A stretch of 64,000 nucleotides of DNA from Clostridia bacterium (GTDB taxonomy: Bacteria > Bacillota > Clostridia > TANB77 > CAG-508): assembly GCA_017517685.1 (NCBI GenBank), contig JAFWYK010000007.1, forward strand, positions 62,001-126,000. The letters run 5' to 3'. The position numbers were made by a program, and so were the translations under genes. Positions 26,300 to 35,723 of this stretch are shown here, one piece after another. Numbering within the stretch: position 1 is the stretch's first letter; the number at the start of each line of letters is the position of its first letter. A model generated the notes under the pieces. The model was not told the origin of the DNA and searched no databases. It saw nothing but the letters and a program-made list of their open reading frames with translations.

Positions 26300-26887
26300 A
26301 TGTTAATTAAAAATCCAAGATTTGAAATTTCAGCAGTAAGTAAAAAACAATATCCCCAAGGTGATTTACCTGAAATAGTTTTAGTTGGTAAATCTAATGT
26401 TGGAAAATCATCATTTGTTAATACTATGATTAATAGAAAAGCATTAGCTAGAACAAGTAATGTACCAGGAAAAACAAGAACAATTAATTTTTATAATATG
26501 GATGATAAATTCTATTTTGTAGACCTTCCAGGTTATGGATATAGCAAAATGTCTAAACAAGAAAAAGTTGTTTCTGGTAAGTATATTGAAGAGTATTTAG
26601 AAGAGGGTAAAAATGTTGCTTTAATAATTTTCTTACTAGATATTAGACATAAACCAACTCAAGATGATTTCTTGATGTATGATTACATTTTAAAATCAAA
26701 CTTACCATTTATAGTAGTAACAAATAAAGCTGATAAAATTGCAATTACTAAAGTTGATGCTGAAGTTGAAAGAATTAAAAAGACACTTGGAATTTCATAT
26801 AGCCCAATATATCCATTCTCAGCTGAGAGAAAAATTTATCAAGATCCTGTATGGGCAGAAATAGAAAAACATTTAAATAAAGAATAA
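26300..26887 (+). CDS. ysxC: ribosome biogenesis GTP-binding protein YsxC/EngB
   Basis: 195 aa, the usual family length. It has G1 GKSNVGKSS near residue 29, the G2 threonine in GKTRTINFY, G3 DLPGYGYSK, G4 TNKADK and G5 SAER. YsxC is an essential GTPase that helps late assembly of the 50S ribosomal subunit. It is 14 nt after the LtaS-like gene with an AAAGGAG site, in the T-box operon. Confidence 0.95.
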   Translation: MLIKNPRFEISAVSKKQYPQGDLPEIVLVGKSNVGKSSFVNTMINRKALARTSNVPGKTRTINFYNMDDKFYFVDLPGYGYSKMSKQEKVVSGKYIEEYLEEGKNVALIIFLLDIRHKPTQDDFLMYDYILKSNLPFIVVTNKADKIAITKVDAEVERIKKTLGISYSPIYPFSAERKIYQDPVWAEIEKHLNKE

Positions 26888-26931
26888 GTTTTATATTATT
26901 TGCATAAAATACCATAAAGGTTGGTGGTTTT

Positions 26932-27177
26932 ATGTATGATGATTTTGTAAAAGAAGTAAAAATTGAAGATAAATCTGAAGTAGAAAAAGAATCAGAACTT
27001 ATTCAAAATATTAGATTCGTTAAAAATTCTTTAGAAGGTATGTATAAGAATTTAGAATTTGCGGATGGAGATTTAATTGATTATTATACTTATCAAATAA
27101 AAGCAGAAGAATCTAAATATGATTATCTTATTAAGAAAGCTAAGAATAAAAATCTAAAATTTGAGCCTTATATGTAA
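26932..27177 (+). CDS. YaaL-like (DUF2508) small protein
   Basis: 81 aa. The C-terminal half, GDLIDYYTYQIKAEESKYDYL followed by IKKAK, fits the DUF2508/YaaL pattern (LIDYAIY, then a helix with E/A and a Tyr-x-x-L). The N-terminus is acidic and helical. It is a small cytoplasmic protein of unknown function. The ribosome binding site is AAAGGTTGGTGG. The stop codon lies within the terminator stem that closes the serS operon. Confidence 0.75.
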   Translation: MYDDFVKEVKIEDKSEVEKESELIQNIRFVKNSLEGMYKNLEFADGDLIDYYTYQIKAEESKYDYLIKKAKNKNLKFEPYM

Positions 27178-27201
27178 TTAGCTACATATAAGGCTTTTTT
27201 T
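27165..27201 (+). terminator. terminator closing the serS operon
   Basis: GCCTTATATGTA (27165-27176) pairs perfectly with TACATATAAGGC (27183-27194), followed by seven T. The stem includes the stop codon. Confidence 0.9.
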
Positions 27202-27243
27202 AAAGATGTTAACTTTAAGTGCGAAAAATATATATAAAAGTGG

Positions 27244-27272
27244 TGGTCAAAATATTAGTAAAAAGTTATAAT
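27244..27272 (+). promoter_or_regulatory. promoter of the Xre-type regulator
   Basis: TGGTCA (27244-27249), 17-nt spacer, TATAAT (27267-27272). Confidence 0.5.
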
Positions 27273-27318
27273 TTAAATATAGATATATCTAAAGATGAAC
27301 TAAAAGGAGATGATAAGT

Positions 27319-28350
27319 ATGAGTTATTTCTCTGAAAAATTATATGAATTAAGAAAAGAAAAAAGATTTTCTCAAGAAGAACTTGCAGAAAAATTAAATG
27401 TAGCAAGACAAACTATATCAAAATGGGAAAATGGAACTACTAATCCGGATACTAATAATTTGATAGAACTATCTAAAATATTTGAAATTAGTATAGATGA
27501 ATTGGTTGGAAATGATGCGTTTACAGTAAAAGAAAATTTGGAAGAAAAAAATGATGAGTATAATAATAAAAAATGTAAATTTAAAAGAATGAAAATGATT
27601 TTTGTTATTTTAATAAGTTTGGTTGTGCTAGTTTATTTAGGAATTATTGCATATAGAACTTATATAGTAATTAAATTTCAAATTAATCTAATATCTAATA
27701 GAGAATATTTAGGTAAGGATTATAGTTATCATGAATCGGAAATAGGTTTTTCAGATGTAGGGTTAAAAGATAAGTGGGAATTTATTAATGCTAAGACAAA
27801 AAATGATACATTTATAATAGAGTATTATAAAACAGAATTTGATGTTAATAAAGATTCGTTTGAACCGGATAAAACAAGAGTTGAGTTTTATGATGGAAAA
27901 GACTATTACGATATTAATATGATTGAAAAAGTATATTCTAAAGAAACAAAAGAAATAAGTGAAAAGTATTTATATAATCTTACACTTATTAATATAGATA
28001 CAAAAATTGGCGATAAAATGAATGAAGAATTCTTGAAAACTAAAATTCCGATGTGGAAATTTGTATTTGATCTTTCAAATGAAATACAAATTGAGAATGA
28101 AGAAAATGGAAATAAATCTTATATGATTAAATTCAAGAAGTATAATGGATTTAGTTTAAGAGATATGCGAATCGAAGTAAATAATGAAAATAAAGTTGTT
28201 AATATGCGAATAGCTTTAGATAATGGAACAAATCTTTTAAACTATGAATCAAGCGTTTATTCATGGGAGATTATTGATGAAAATGATACAACTTTACCAG
28301 AAGTAAAACTTCCAGATTTAACCGGATTTACATTAATTGAAAATAAATAA
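27319..28350 (+). CDS. membrane-anchored Xre-type transcriptional regulator
   Basis: 343 aa. The ATG at 27319 is preferred over 27310 because AGGAG ends immediately before 27310. Residues 4-60 form an HTH_3 domain (LRKEKRFSQEELAEKLNVARQTISKWENG). A basic linker leads to one membrane span (about 90-115). The remaining roughly 225 residues are a polar domain predicted outside the cell. The architecture fits a one-component sensor that reads an extracytoplasmic signal. The gene stands alone and converges on glmS. The target is unknown. Confidence 0.85.
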   Translation: MSYFSEKLYELRKEKRFSQEELAEKLNVARQTISKWENGTTNPDTNNLIELSKIFEISIDELVGNDAFTVKENLEEKNDEYNNKKCKFKRMKMIFVILISLVVLVYLGIIAYRTYIVIKFQINLISNREYLGKDYSYHESEIGFSDVGLKDKWEFINAKTKNDTFIIEYYKTEFDVNKDSFEPDKTRVEFYDGKDYYDINMIEKVYSKETKEISEKYLYNLTLINIDTKIGDKMNEEFLKTKIPMWKFVFDLSNEIQIENEENGNKSYMIKFKKYNGFSLRDMRIEVNNENKVVNMRIALDNGTNLLNYESSVYSWEIIDENDTTLPEVKLPDLTGFTLIENK

Positions 28351-28354
28351 AAAG

Positions 28355-28390
28355 AATATGGCGGGGAATAAATTCCTCGCCATATTTTAT
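28355..28390. terminator. bidirectional terminator between regulator and glmS
   Basis: AATATGGCG-GGAA pairs with TTCC-CGCCATATT, with one G-T pair, around TAAA. A-rich and T-rich sequence flank it on either side. Confidence 0.85.
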
Positions 28391-28413
28391 TTGGTTAAAA
28401 TATATTAAAATAA

Positions 28414-30249
28414 TTATTCTACTGTAACTGATTTTGCTAAGTTTCTTGGTTTGTCAACATCTAATCCTTTTTCTTTAGAGATGTAATAAGCTAATAATTG
28501 AAGTGGTATAACTGATAGAATAGGAGAGATAAGTACATTAGTTTTTGGAATATTAATTACAGTATCAAAAGAATGATTTAATTCTTGATTTGTTACTATA
28601 AATGTTTTTGCTCCTCTAGTTACAACTTCTTGTATGTTACTAATAGCTTTTTCAGTAAGTAATCTATCTGTAAGAACAGATATTACTGTTACATCATTTT
28701 CGATTAATGCAATAGGACCGTGTTTTAATTCTCCTGAAGGATAAGCCTCAGAGTGAATGTAAGAAATTTCTTTAAGTTTTAAAGAACCTTCTAAAGCAAC
28801 TGCATAATCAACACCTCTACCTATAAAAAACATATCTTCTTCTTTGTATACTCTTTGAGCAAAGGCTTTAATATCGTTTGTGTTTTTTAAAACTTCTTCG
28901 ATTTGAGATGGAAGAAGTAAGATATCATTTCTTAATTCTTGAACTTTTTCTTGATTAATTCCAAGTATTTCTGCACAGTGAATTGCGATAATAGCAAGAA
29001 GTACTATTTGAGCAGTATACGCTTTAGTAGATGCTACAGCAATTTCTGGACCTGCATGTGTATATAATGTGTAATCTGCTTCTCTTGAAATAGAAGAACC
29101 GATAACATTAGATACAGCAATTGTTCTTGCACCTTTAAATCTTGCAAGTTTTAATGCAGCGATAGTATCAGCTGTTTCTCCTGATTGACTAATAAATAAG
29201 CAAAGTGTTTTGTCATTTATTATTGGATTTCTATATCTAAATTCTGAAGCTGCTTCAACTTCAACTGGAATATTGCAAAGTGATTCAATTAATGTTTTTC
29301 CAACATAACCAGCATGCATTGCTGTACCACAAGCAATAATAAATATTTTATTTACAGATTCTAAATATTCTTTAGTCATTTCTAAATCTGGTAGAGAAGA
29401 TAGACTATTTTCTTGAATTCTAGAACCTATAGTTTCACGAATTGATTTTGATTGTTCATGAATTTCTTTAAGCATAAAATCTTCAAAACCTTCTTTTTCA
29501 GCAGCACCAGCATTCCATGTGATGTTTTGTGCTTGCTTTTGAATAGGTCTCAAACCTTTATCAAAGAATTCAATATTATCTCTAGACATAAATGCAAATT
29601 CATTATCATTTAAAAGATAAAAATCTTTTGTAAATGAAAGTATTGCAGGTATATCTGAACTTATATATTTTTCGTCTTGACCTTTTCCAATAACTAAAGG
29701 ACTGTCTTTACGAACTACTATCATATTATCAGGAAAGTCATTTGCTAAAATCTCTAAAGCATAGCTTCCTTTTAGCATATTACATGTATCTGTAACAGCT
29801 TTAATAAATTTTTTATTTCCAGTTTCATTTGATTGAGAATAATGGAAATGAATTAAGTTTGGGATAACCTCAGTATCTGTTTGAGATATAAAAGTATATC
29901 CGTTATTAATTAGAAAATCTTTAAGATTGGCATAATTTTCTATAATTCCATTATGTACTACTGCAAATGAATTTGAATTATCCATATGGGGATGTGAGTT
30001 TTCTTTTGAAGGTTTACCATGAGTAGCCCATCTAGTATGACCAATTCCAAGTGTACCTTTAATAGCATCCATTCCTGTTGCTTTTTCTAAATCAGAAACT
30101 CTTCCTAAAGATTTAATTGTTACTATTTTATCCGACTCGATTGTTGCGATTCCTGCTGAATCATAACCTCTGTATTCAAGTCTAGATAAACCATTTAATA
30201 ATATTGGTTTTGCTTCTTTTCTTCCTATATAACCAACTATTCCACACAT
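28414..30249 (-). CDS. glmS: glutamine-fructose-6-phosphate aminotransferase (isomerizing)
   Basis: 611 aa. The mature N-terminal nucleophile is Cys2 in MCGIVGYIGR. The glutaminase domain includes RLEYRGYDSAG, THGKPS and NGIIENY. Two SIS domains follow (FIACGTAMHAG, FISQSGETADT, FIGRGVDYAVALEG). The C-terminus DKPRNLAKSVTVE is canonical. It makes glucosamine-6-phosphate from fructose-6-phosphate and glutamine, the first step to UDP-GlcNAc. The mRNA carries a glmS ribozyme in its leader, so expression should fall when the product accumulates. Confidence 0.97.
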   Translation of the reverse strand: MCGIVGYIGRKEAKPILLNGLSRLEYRGYDSAGIATIESDKIVTIKSLGRVSDLEKATGMDAIKGTLGIGHTRWATHGKPSKENSHPHMDNSNSFAVVHNGIIENYANLKDFLINNGYTFISQTDTEVIPNLIHFHYSQSNETGNKKFIKAVTDTCNMLKGSYALEILANDFPDNMIVVRKDSPLVIGKGQDEKYISSDIPAILSFTKDFYLLNDNEFAFMSRDNIEFFDKGLRPIQKQAQNITWNAGAAEKEGFEDFMLKEIHEQSKSIRETIGSRIQENSLSSLPDLEMTKEYLESVNKIFIIACGTAMHAGYVGKTLIESLCNIPVEVEAASEFRYRNPIINDKTLCLFISQSGETADTIAALKLARFKGARTIAVSNVIGSSISREADYTLYTHAGPEIAVASTKAYTAQIVLLAIIAIHCAEILGINQEKVQELRNDILLLPSQIEEVLKNTNDIKAFAQRVYKEEDMFFIGRGVDYAVALEGSLKLKEISYIHSEAYPSGELKHGPIALIENDVTVISVLTDRLLTEKAISNIQEVVTRGAKTFIVTNQELNHSFDTVINIPKTNVLISPILSVIPLQLLAYYISKEKGLDVDKPRNLAKSVTVE

Positions 30250-30339
30250 AAAAAAACCACCTTTCTAATAAGAGACAGATTTGCATTTTTAATAAAGGGT
30301 ACAATAACCCCTTTGTTAAAATCTGGCTCTACCTTAAAT

Positions 30340-30495
30340 AGGTGTAAGCTAACATGTTACTGATTAAGCCTCTGTTATGATATCACTACCATTTTTTGTT
30401 CTTAATCTGATGGGTGTAACAACCATTAGAGCATCCGCCGAATCTTTCGATAACTCTAAAACCTCGTCAACTAATTATAGTCCGGGCGCTAACTA
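30340..30495 (-). ncRNA. glmS glucosamine-6-phosphate-activated ribozyme
   Basis: Read on the - strand, the 5' part has A|GCGCC (cleavage expected between 30490 and 30489), then GGACT, AGTTGACGAGG, AGAGTTATCGAA and TTCGGCGGATGCTCT, followed by GGTTGTTACACC. These are the conserved core strands of the glmS ribozyme in order, and glmS is directly downstream. The 3' limit is approximate. A further hairpin (30271-30282 with 30318-30329, inner AAAGGG/CCCTTT) lies between the ribozyme and the glmS ribosome binding site; its role is unclear. Confidence 0.93.
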
Positions 30496-30554
30496 TCTGT
30501 TTTAAAAAATACTCCTTTCTAAACTTTAAGCTTACAACATATTTATTTGTTATT

Positions 30555-30583
30555 ATAATATGTGAAAATGGTTTAAATGTCAA
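30555..30583 (-). promoter_or_regulatory. glmS promoter
   Basis: On the - strand: TTGACA, 17-nt spacer, TATTAT (+ strand 30578-30583 and 30555-30560). It lies just upstream of the ribozyme. Confidence 0.75.
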
Positions 30584-30613
30584 ATGAAATTTGTGTAAAC
30601 TCAAAGTTTTCTA

Positions 30614-30642
30614 TTTACTCTAAAGTTTAAATATAATATAAT
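30614..30642 (+). promoter_or_regulatory. promoter of the 30688 operon
   Basis: TTTACT (30614-30619), 17-nt spacer, TATAAT (30637-30642), divergent from the glmS promoter. Confidence 0.65.
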
Positions 30643-30687
30643 ATTTAGGTAAAGAATAATACTAAAGTAGTAGTGAAGGAGCTTTTT

Positions 30688-30975
30688 ATGGAAGGATTTA
30701 ATGGTTTCTTGCTAATAAAAGAAAACGGACAAAAACTTAAACTTGTAACTGATTTTATTCTTGGAAAAAAAGAATATTATTTGTTTGAAGATGGTAACTA
30801 TTATTACGAAGAAAATGGAAAAGCAGTTATGCTAGATAAAGAGTCAAAAGATGGAAAAGTGATAGTAGAAAAAATACTAGATCAAATTAAAAGTCCAGTT
30901 ATGGATGTAATAGGTTTAGATGAGAAAAGAAAAGAATCAAAAAGAATTATAGTAGACAAATATAAACCAAATTAG
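30688..30975 (+). CDS. unknown 95-aa protein
   Basis: The start is set at ATG 30688, six nt after GAAGGAG. An in-frame GTG at 30673 overlaps that site. The protein is small, charged and soluble, with a Tyr-rich centre (EYYLFEDGNYYYEENG, residues 27-43) and a basic C-terminus. No domain is recognised. It lies 26 nt before the HEVYH gene, so they are probably cotranscribed. Confidence 0.65.
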   Translation: MEGFNGFLLIKENGQKLKLVTDFILGKKEYYLFEDGNYYYEENGKAVMLDKESKDGKVIVEKILDQIKSPVMDVIGLDEKRKESKRIIVDKYKPN

Positions 30976-31001
30976 AAAACTAAAGTAAAATGAGGATACA
31001 A

Positions 31002-32522
31002 ATGCGAAATAAGTTTTATGAAAATACACAGTTAAGACAATATTTTGAATATTACATAAATCAGATGGATATTGCAAGACCATATAAACCACTTCTTGTT
31101 GATATTCTTATGAGGAGAGCACATGAATACGAATTATCACCACGTGATATTACTCAAGATATGCAGTCTTTACTAGATAATTTAGAAAAAATAGAAATAA
31201 AAACGTTACCAAAAAGATTAAATTCTTTAGGTGGGGTGTATAATTCTGCGACAAAAACAATTACTCTAAATGCTAGATATTTAGATCAAATGAAGAATAA
31301 TAGAAGAGATCCAAAACTATATGAAATATTAACTCATGAAGTTTATCATGCTTTAAGTAGAGATAGAGATGGAAAAGATAGATTAACTTCTGTAAATACA
31401 GTATCAGGAAAAATGAATTATTCTCTTTTGGAAGTAATTGTTGAAAAAGCAGCTGATAGATGTGTATATCCAAGAGGTGGAAGTTCAGCACCATATTTTA
31501 ATCAAAATACATATGGTTATACAGATATAACTTTTATAACAGATGCGCTTGCAGCAACATATGGAGTATCAGAAAAAGAATTTTTGAAAAATGCTATTAT
31601 GGGAAGAAAAAGATTAATTTCTTTTTTAGCTTCAAGAGCTAATGAGGATCCACATGATACAACAAGATTTTTAGATTCAATTGAACTGAATTTTTCAAAT
31701 TTACATTCAGTTTTATATCCAGATAGAATACTTGCAAGAAGAGAAACTCAAGATGAATTTCAACATAAAGTGCAAACAATAAAAAGATCAATGTCTAATA
31801 TATATAATTGGTGTGAACATAAATTTGCAGATAGATTAGAAAATACACCGGTTAGTGGATTAAGAGAAGCACAAAGATTTGGAAATGAAGCAAAATATAA
31901 TCATAACAAATTAACATTTGTTATGGAGAATGCATTATATAGATTTTCGGATAAATATGATAGACCAGATATATTTGCAACTGTATCAAAAGAAGTTGAA
32001 TATTCAAGTATGTTAACAACAGATAGAATTAATGATATTGATTCTGTTATAACAAATTATCAAAAGATGTCAATTCCAGATGCGATAACTTTGTTTAATG
32101 AATCAAGACATGGTAATTTAGAACATTATCCATATTTTTTAAGAACACTTGGAATTAGTTTAAATAGATCTAAATTATTTACAGAAAGCTCAAGAACTGT
32201 TGGTGAGTATATGTATACTGATTTTGATAGTTCGATTTGGGAAAATGATGCGATAAGTGAGTATATGGCAAGAACACTTCCATATCATGTAAAAAAAGGA
32301 AATACAGTAATTAATTTACTTGGAATGATAAATCCATTTGGCAGAAGACCAAAGAATATTCTTCCAGAACCAAGTGTAGAAGTAAGGAAAGAAAGAGATA
32401 CTTCTTTTGGCGCTCTTCCTAAAGAAGAACAAGATAGAATTAATAGCCAATCAAGAAAAGAGGCTATTCGCCATGAAAGATCAAAAGATAAAGTAATGGA
32501 AAAACAATTAGAAGAAAAGTAA
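31002..32522 (+). CDS. putative zinc metallopeptidase-like protein (HEVYH)
   Basis: 506 aa. ATG 31002 is chosen over 30990 because GAGGA lies 5 nt before it. Residues 75-125 include LNARYLDQMKN and ILTHEVYHALSRD, an HExxH zinc motif near residue 110. A further Glu downstream (VIVEKAADR, about residue 148) could be the third ligand. The remaining 350 residues are helical and not recognised, with a Lys/Arg/Glu-rich tail. No signal peptide or span is seen, so it should be cytoplasmic. It sits between an unknown gene and hpt. Peptidase activity and substrate are unproven; an inactive fold is possible. Confidence 0.65.
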   Translation: MRNKFYENTQLRQYFEYYINQMDIARPYKPLLVDILMRRAHEYELSPRDITQDMQSLLDNLEKIEIKTLPKRLNSLGGVYNSATKTITLNARYLDQMKNNRRDPKLYEILTHEVYHALSRDRDGKDRLTSVNTVSGKMNYSLLEVIVEKAADRCVYPRGGSSAPYFNQNTYGYTDITFITDALAATYGVSEKEFLKNAIMGRKRLISFLASRANEDPHDTTRFLDSIELNFSNLHSVLYPDRILARRETQDEFQHKVQTIKRSMSNIYNWCEHKFADRLENTPVSGLREAQRFGNEAKYNHNKLTFVMENALYRFSDKYDRPDIFATVSKEVEYSSMLTTDRINDIDSVITNYQKMSIPDAITLFNESRHGNLEHYPYFLRTLGISLNRSKLFTESSRTVGEYMYTDFDSSIWENDAISEYMARTLPYHVKKGNTVINLLGMINPFGRRPKNILPEPSVEVRKERDTSFGALPKEEQDRINSQSRKEAIRHERSKDKVMEKQLEEK

Positions 32523-32538
32523 AGGAGTATGATAAAAG

Positions 32539-33057
32539 ATGTTAGAAGATGTAAAAATAATGTATACAGAAGAAGAGATACAAAAAAGAATTCAAGAACT
32601 AGCGATTGATATAGATAGAGATTTTGACAGTAAAGAAGTTGTTGCAATATGTGTTTTAAAAGGAGCAGCATATTTTGCTGTTGATTTAACTAAAAAAATG
32701 CAAACACCGATAGTTTTTGAAGTTATGCAAGTATCAAGTTATGCTGGAACAGAAACAACAGGGACAATTTCAATAAAGAAAGATTTAGATGCTGATATTG
32801 CAGGAAAAGATGTTTTAATTATTGAAGATATTATAGATACAGGGTATACATTGAGAGCATTAAGAGAAGATCTTTTATCAAGAAAACCAAATAGTTTAAA
32901 AATTGCAGTACTTGTTGATAAAAAAGAAAGAAGAAAAGTAGAAGTTCCAATTGATTATGTTGGTTTTGAAATACCAAATAAATTTGTAGTAGGGTATGGA
33001 TTTGATGTTGATGAAAGAGGACGTAATCTACCATATATTGGTTATATAGAGAATTAA
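32539..33057 (+). CDS. hpt: hypoxanthine phosphoribosyltransferase
   Basis: 172 aa with the PRPP-binding loop VLIIEDIIDTGYTL (residues 94-107), the flexible-loop segment SSYAGTETTG, and a C-terminal VGYGFDVDERGRNLPYIG typical of Hpt. It converts hypoxanthine or guanine and PRPP to IMP or GMP in purine salvage. The gene is 16 nt downstream of the HEVYH gene with an AAAGGAG site. Confidence 0.93.
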   Translation: MLEDVKIMYTEEEIQKRIQELAIDIDRDFDSKEVVAICVLKGAAYFAVDLTKKMQTPIVFEVMQVSSYAGTETTGTISIKKDLDADIAGKDVLIIEDIIDTGYTLRALREDLLSRKPNSLKIAVLVDKKERRKVEVPIDYVGFEIPNKFVVGYGFDVDERGRNLPYIGYIEN

Positions 33058-33096
33058 TTTTTTTTAAGTAAAAAATCTGTATAAGGAGATTAAGTT

Positions 33097-33801
33097 ATGA
33101 AAAAATTTCTTGGAATAATTTTAAAGATTATATATTCATTATTAATAATTTTAGCAGTATTATTGGCGCTAAATTTGTTAGTATGTTTTTTAGATTCAAC
33201 AGTGTTTGGATGGATATGGCTTAGCGTTGGATTAATGATTATAGGAATTATAACTATGATTGTATCTGGAATATGTGCTTGTAAAAAATCATGTAAATGT
33301 AAAAAAGGAAGCGAGAATAAAACAGAAGACGTTAAAAAAGAAAAATCAAATGTAGTAGAAATGCCAAAACAAGAAAAAGAAGATATAACTTTACTAGAGG
33401 TTATTTATTATATAATAGCAATAATGTTTGTTGTATGGTTTATTAATACTTTTAAAGAAATTGGAGAAGTATTTGCAAAGATAGAATTAATAAAATTACA
33501 CTTTATTTGGCTTTTGGTATTTGATGCATTTTTATTTATAGCAGCAAGAACACCAAGAATTAATTTAAAAGCTTTTGTATGGGTATATACAATAATAAAT
33601 GTTATTTTCGTTGGAACTGTTATTGGAAATACACCATATACAAATATGCCAAAACCAGATTTTCCTATGGAAAAAGCATATTTGGAAAACTTACCAAAAA
33701 TGTTTATTGCTGATATCGTATCATTTTTTGCAATCTATCCTATTATAAAGTTTTTTAGAAAAACAAAAGAAGAAGCAGAAAAAGAGAGTGTTGTAAAATA
33801 A
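33097..33801 (+). CDS. unknown membrane protein
   Basis: 234 aa. There are two N-terminal spans (about 5-28 and 34-60), a short cytoplasmic loop with a Cys/Lys cluster (ICACKKSCKCKKG, residues 61-73) and a charged stretch. About four more spans follow (98-117, 128-147, 155-175, 203-220), then a charged C-terminus. The Cys cluster could bind a metal, but no family is recognised. It lies between hpt and uvrC on the same strand with a ribosome binding site AAGGAG. Confidence 0.7.
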   Translation: MKKFLGIILKIIYSLLIILAVLLALNLLVCFLDSTVFGWIWLSVGLMIIGIITMIVSGICACKKSCKCKKGSENKTEDVKKEKSNVVEMPKQEKEDITLLEVIYYIIAIMFVVWFINTFKEIGEVFAKIELIKLHFIWLLVFDAFLFIAARTPRINLKAFVWVYTIINVIFVGTVIGNTPYTNMPKPDFPMEKAYLENLPKMFIADIVSFFAIYPIIKFFRKTKEEAEKESVVK

Positions 33802-33826
33802 GAAATAAAAGAAGGCAGGACTTAGG

Positions 33827-35611
33827 ATGTTTGATATTGAGGAAGAATTAAAAAAGCTTCCTGAAAAACCAGGTGTTTATATAATGAAAGATAAACACGA
33901 CAATGTAATATATGTTGGAAAAGCAGTTGTACTTAAAAATAGAGTAAGACAATATTTTAGAAAGAATAATAAAACTGCTAGAATAGAAAAAATGGTTTCT
34001 TTAATAGATCATTTTGAATATATTGTTGTTGGTTCAGAGGATGAAGCATTAATATTAGAATGTAATTTAATAAAAAAATTCAGACCTAAATTCAATGTAT
34101 TATTAAAAGATGATAAAACTTATCCTTATATAAAAATTGATGTTAAGTCAGATTATCCATCTGTATTTATGACAAGAAGAATACAAAACGATGGCGCTAA
34201 ATATTTTGGTCCATATCCAAATGTTAGTGCTGCTAAAGAGATGGTAAGTTTTATAAAAGAAAAATTCCAAATAAGGCAATGTAAGAATTTTAGAAATCAA
34301 GATAGAGCATGTTTAAATTATCATATTAAAAAGTGCTTAGCACCATGTATGAAGTTTGTATCTAAAGAAGAATATAAAAAACAAATAGATCAAATTACAA
34401 TGCTTTTGGATGGTAAAATAGATACAATAATTAAAAGTTTAACAAAAGAGATGGAAGCTTTTTCAGAGAAATTAGAATTTGAAAAAGCAGCAGCTATTCG
34501 TGATAGAATTTTAGCAATAGAAAGAATTTCTGAAAAACAAAAAGTATCTAATATATCTGAAAATAATATTGATGTTATTGGTGTGTTTAAAAATGAAGTT
34601 ACTGTTTGTATAGAAATATTCTTTGTAAGAAATAGTAAGATGATTGGAAGAGAACATTACTTCTTTGATGAACTAAAAGATATGGAGGAAGCTGAAATTG
34701 TTTCTGGATTTATAAAACAATATTATATGGATAGAAAAGATTTCCCAAGTAAGATAATGCTTAGATATGATTTAGAAGAAAAAGAAGTATTAGAAAAGTG
34801 GCTATCAGAAAAAGGAAATAGAAAAGTAGAACTTAAGAGCCCACAAAGAGGCGAAAAATTACGTTTTGTTGAAATGGCAGAACTTAATAGTAGAATTACA
34901 TTAGAAAATAAAGTAAAAGATAAAACAGATATATTAATTGAACTTCGTGATACATTAGAATTAGATGAAATACCATTTAAAATTGAAAGTTTTGATATAT
35001 CAAATATTTCGGGATCATTTATAGTAGCAGGAATGTGTGTGGCTCAAAACGGAGTTATAAAAAGAAATTTATCAAGAAGATTTAAAATTAAAACTGTATA
35101 TGATCAAGATGATCCAAGATGTATGAAAGAAGTTGTTACAAGAAGAATAAAACATTCTTTAGAAGATCCAAAGGGTGGATTTGGTAGCATACCAGATTTA
35201 ATATTAGCTGATGGTGGTATTACTCAAATTAGAGCTATTAAAGAAGCATTAGATGAAGTAGGAGTATATATTCCTGTTTATGGTATGGTAAAAAATGATA
35301 AACATCAAACTAGGGCATTAGTTGATGAGGATAAAAATGAATATCGTATATCAGAAAGCTTATTTAATTTTATAACTAATCTTCAAGATGAAGTTCATAA
35401 AACAGCGATAGAATATCACAGAAAAGTACGTGATAAGGAAATGACTAAATCAAAATTAGATTATATAGAAGGTATAGGAGAAAAGAAAAGAACAGAACTT
35501 TTAAAAACCTTTGGTTCAGTTAAGAAGATAAAAGAAGCAAGTTTAGATGAACTTCAAAAAGTAAAAGGTATAAGTAAAGAATTAGCTGAAAAATTAAAAA
35601 ACGAATTATAA
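33827..35611 (+). CDS. uvrC: excinuclease ABC subunit C
   Basis: 594 aa. It has an N-terminal GIY-YIG nuclease (PGVYIMKDKHDNVIYVGKA, residues 13-31), a four-Cys cluster region with CLNYHIKKCLAPC, a UvrBC motif (FEKAAAIRDRI, about 215-225), the C-terminal RNase H-like nuclease with ESFDISNISG and LILADGG, and tandem helix-hairpin-helix motifs at the end. UvrC makes both incisions around bulky DNA lesions bound by UvrB. The length is normal. It is the last gene of the operon that starts at 30688. Confidence 0.96.
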   Translation: MFDIEEELKKLPEKPGVYIMKDKHDNVIYVGKAVVLKNRVRQYFRKNNKTARIEKMVSLIDHFEYIVVGSEDEALILECNLIKKFRPKFNVLLKDDKTYPYIKIDVKSDYPSVFMTRRIQNDGAKYFGPYPNVSAAKEMVSFIKEKFQIRQCKNFRNQDRACLNYHIKKCLAPCMKFVSKEEYKKQIDQITMLLDGKIDTIIKSLTKEMEAFSEKLEFEKAAAIRDRILAIERISEKQKVSNISENNIDVIGVFKNEVTVCIEIFFVRNSKMIGREHYFFDELKDMEEAEIVSGFIKQYYMDRKDFPSKIMLRYDLEEKEVLEKWLSEKGNRKVELKSPQRGEKLRFVEMAELNSRITLENKVKDKTDILIELRDTLELDEIPFKIESFDISNISGSFIVAGMCVAQNGVIKRNLSRRFKIKTVYDQDDPRCMKEVVTRRIKHSLEDPKGGFGSIPDLILADGGITQIRAIKEALDEVGVYIPVYGMVKNDKHQTRALVDEDKNEYRISESLFNFITNLQDEVHKTAIEYHRKVRDKEMTKSKLDYIEGIGEKKRTELLKTFGSVKKIKEASLDELQKVKGISKELAEKLKNEL

Positions 35612-35616
35612 TTTTT

Positions 35617-35659
35617 AAGTAGTAATTAATAATATATTAGTTACTACTTTTTATTTTTT
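35617..35659 (+). terminator. terminator after uvrC
   Basis: AAGTAGTAA (35617-35625) pairs with TTACTACTT (35641-35649) around a 15-nt AT loop, followed by TTTATTTTTT. Confidence 0.75.
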
Positions 35660-35723
35660 GGGAATATATTTTGATTTTTAGAATATATATTATAGAGATT
35701 TTTATTTTAGGAGATTAGAATAT

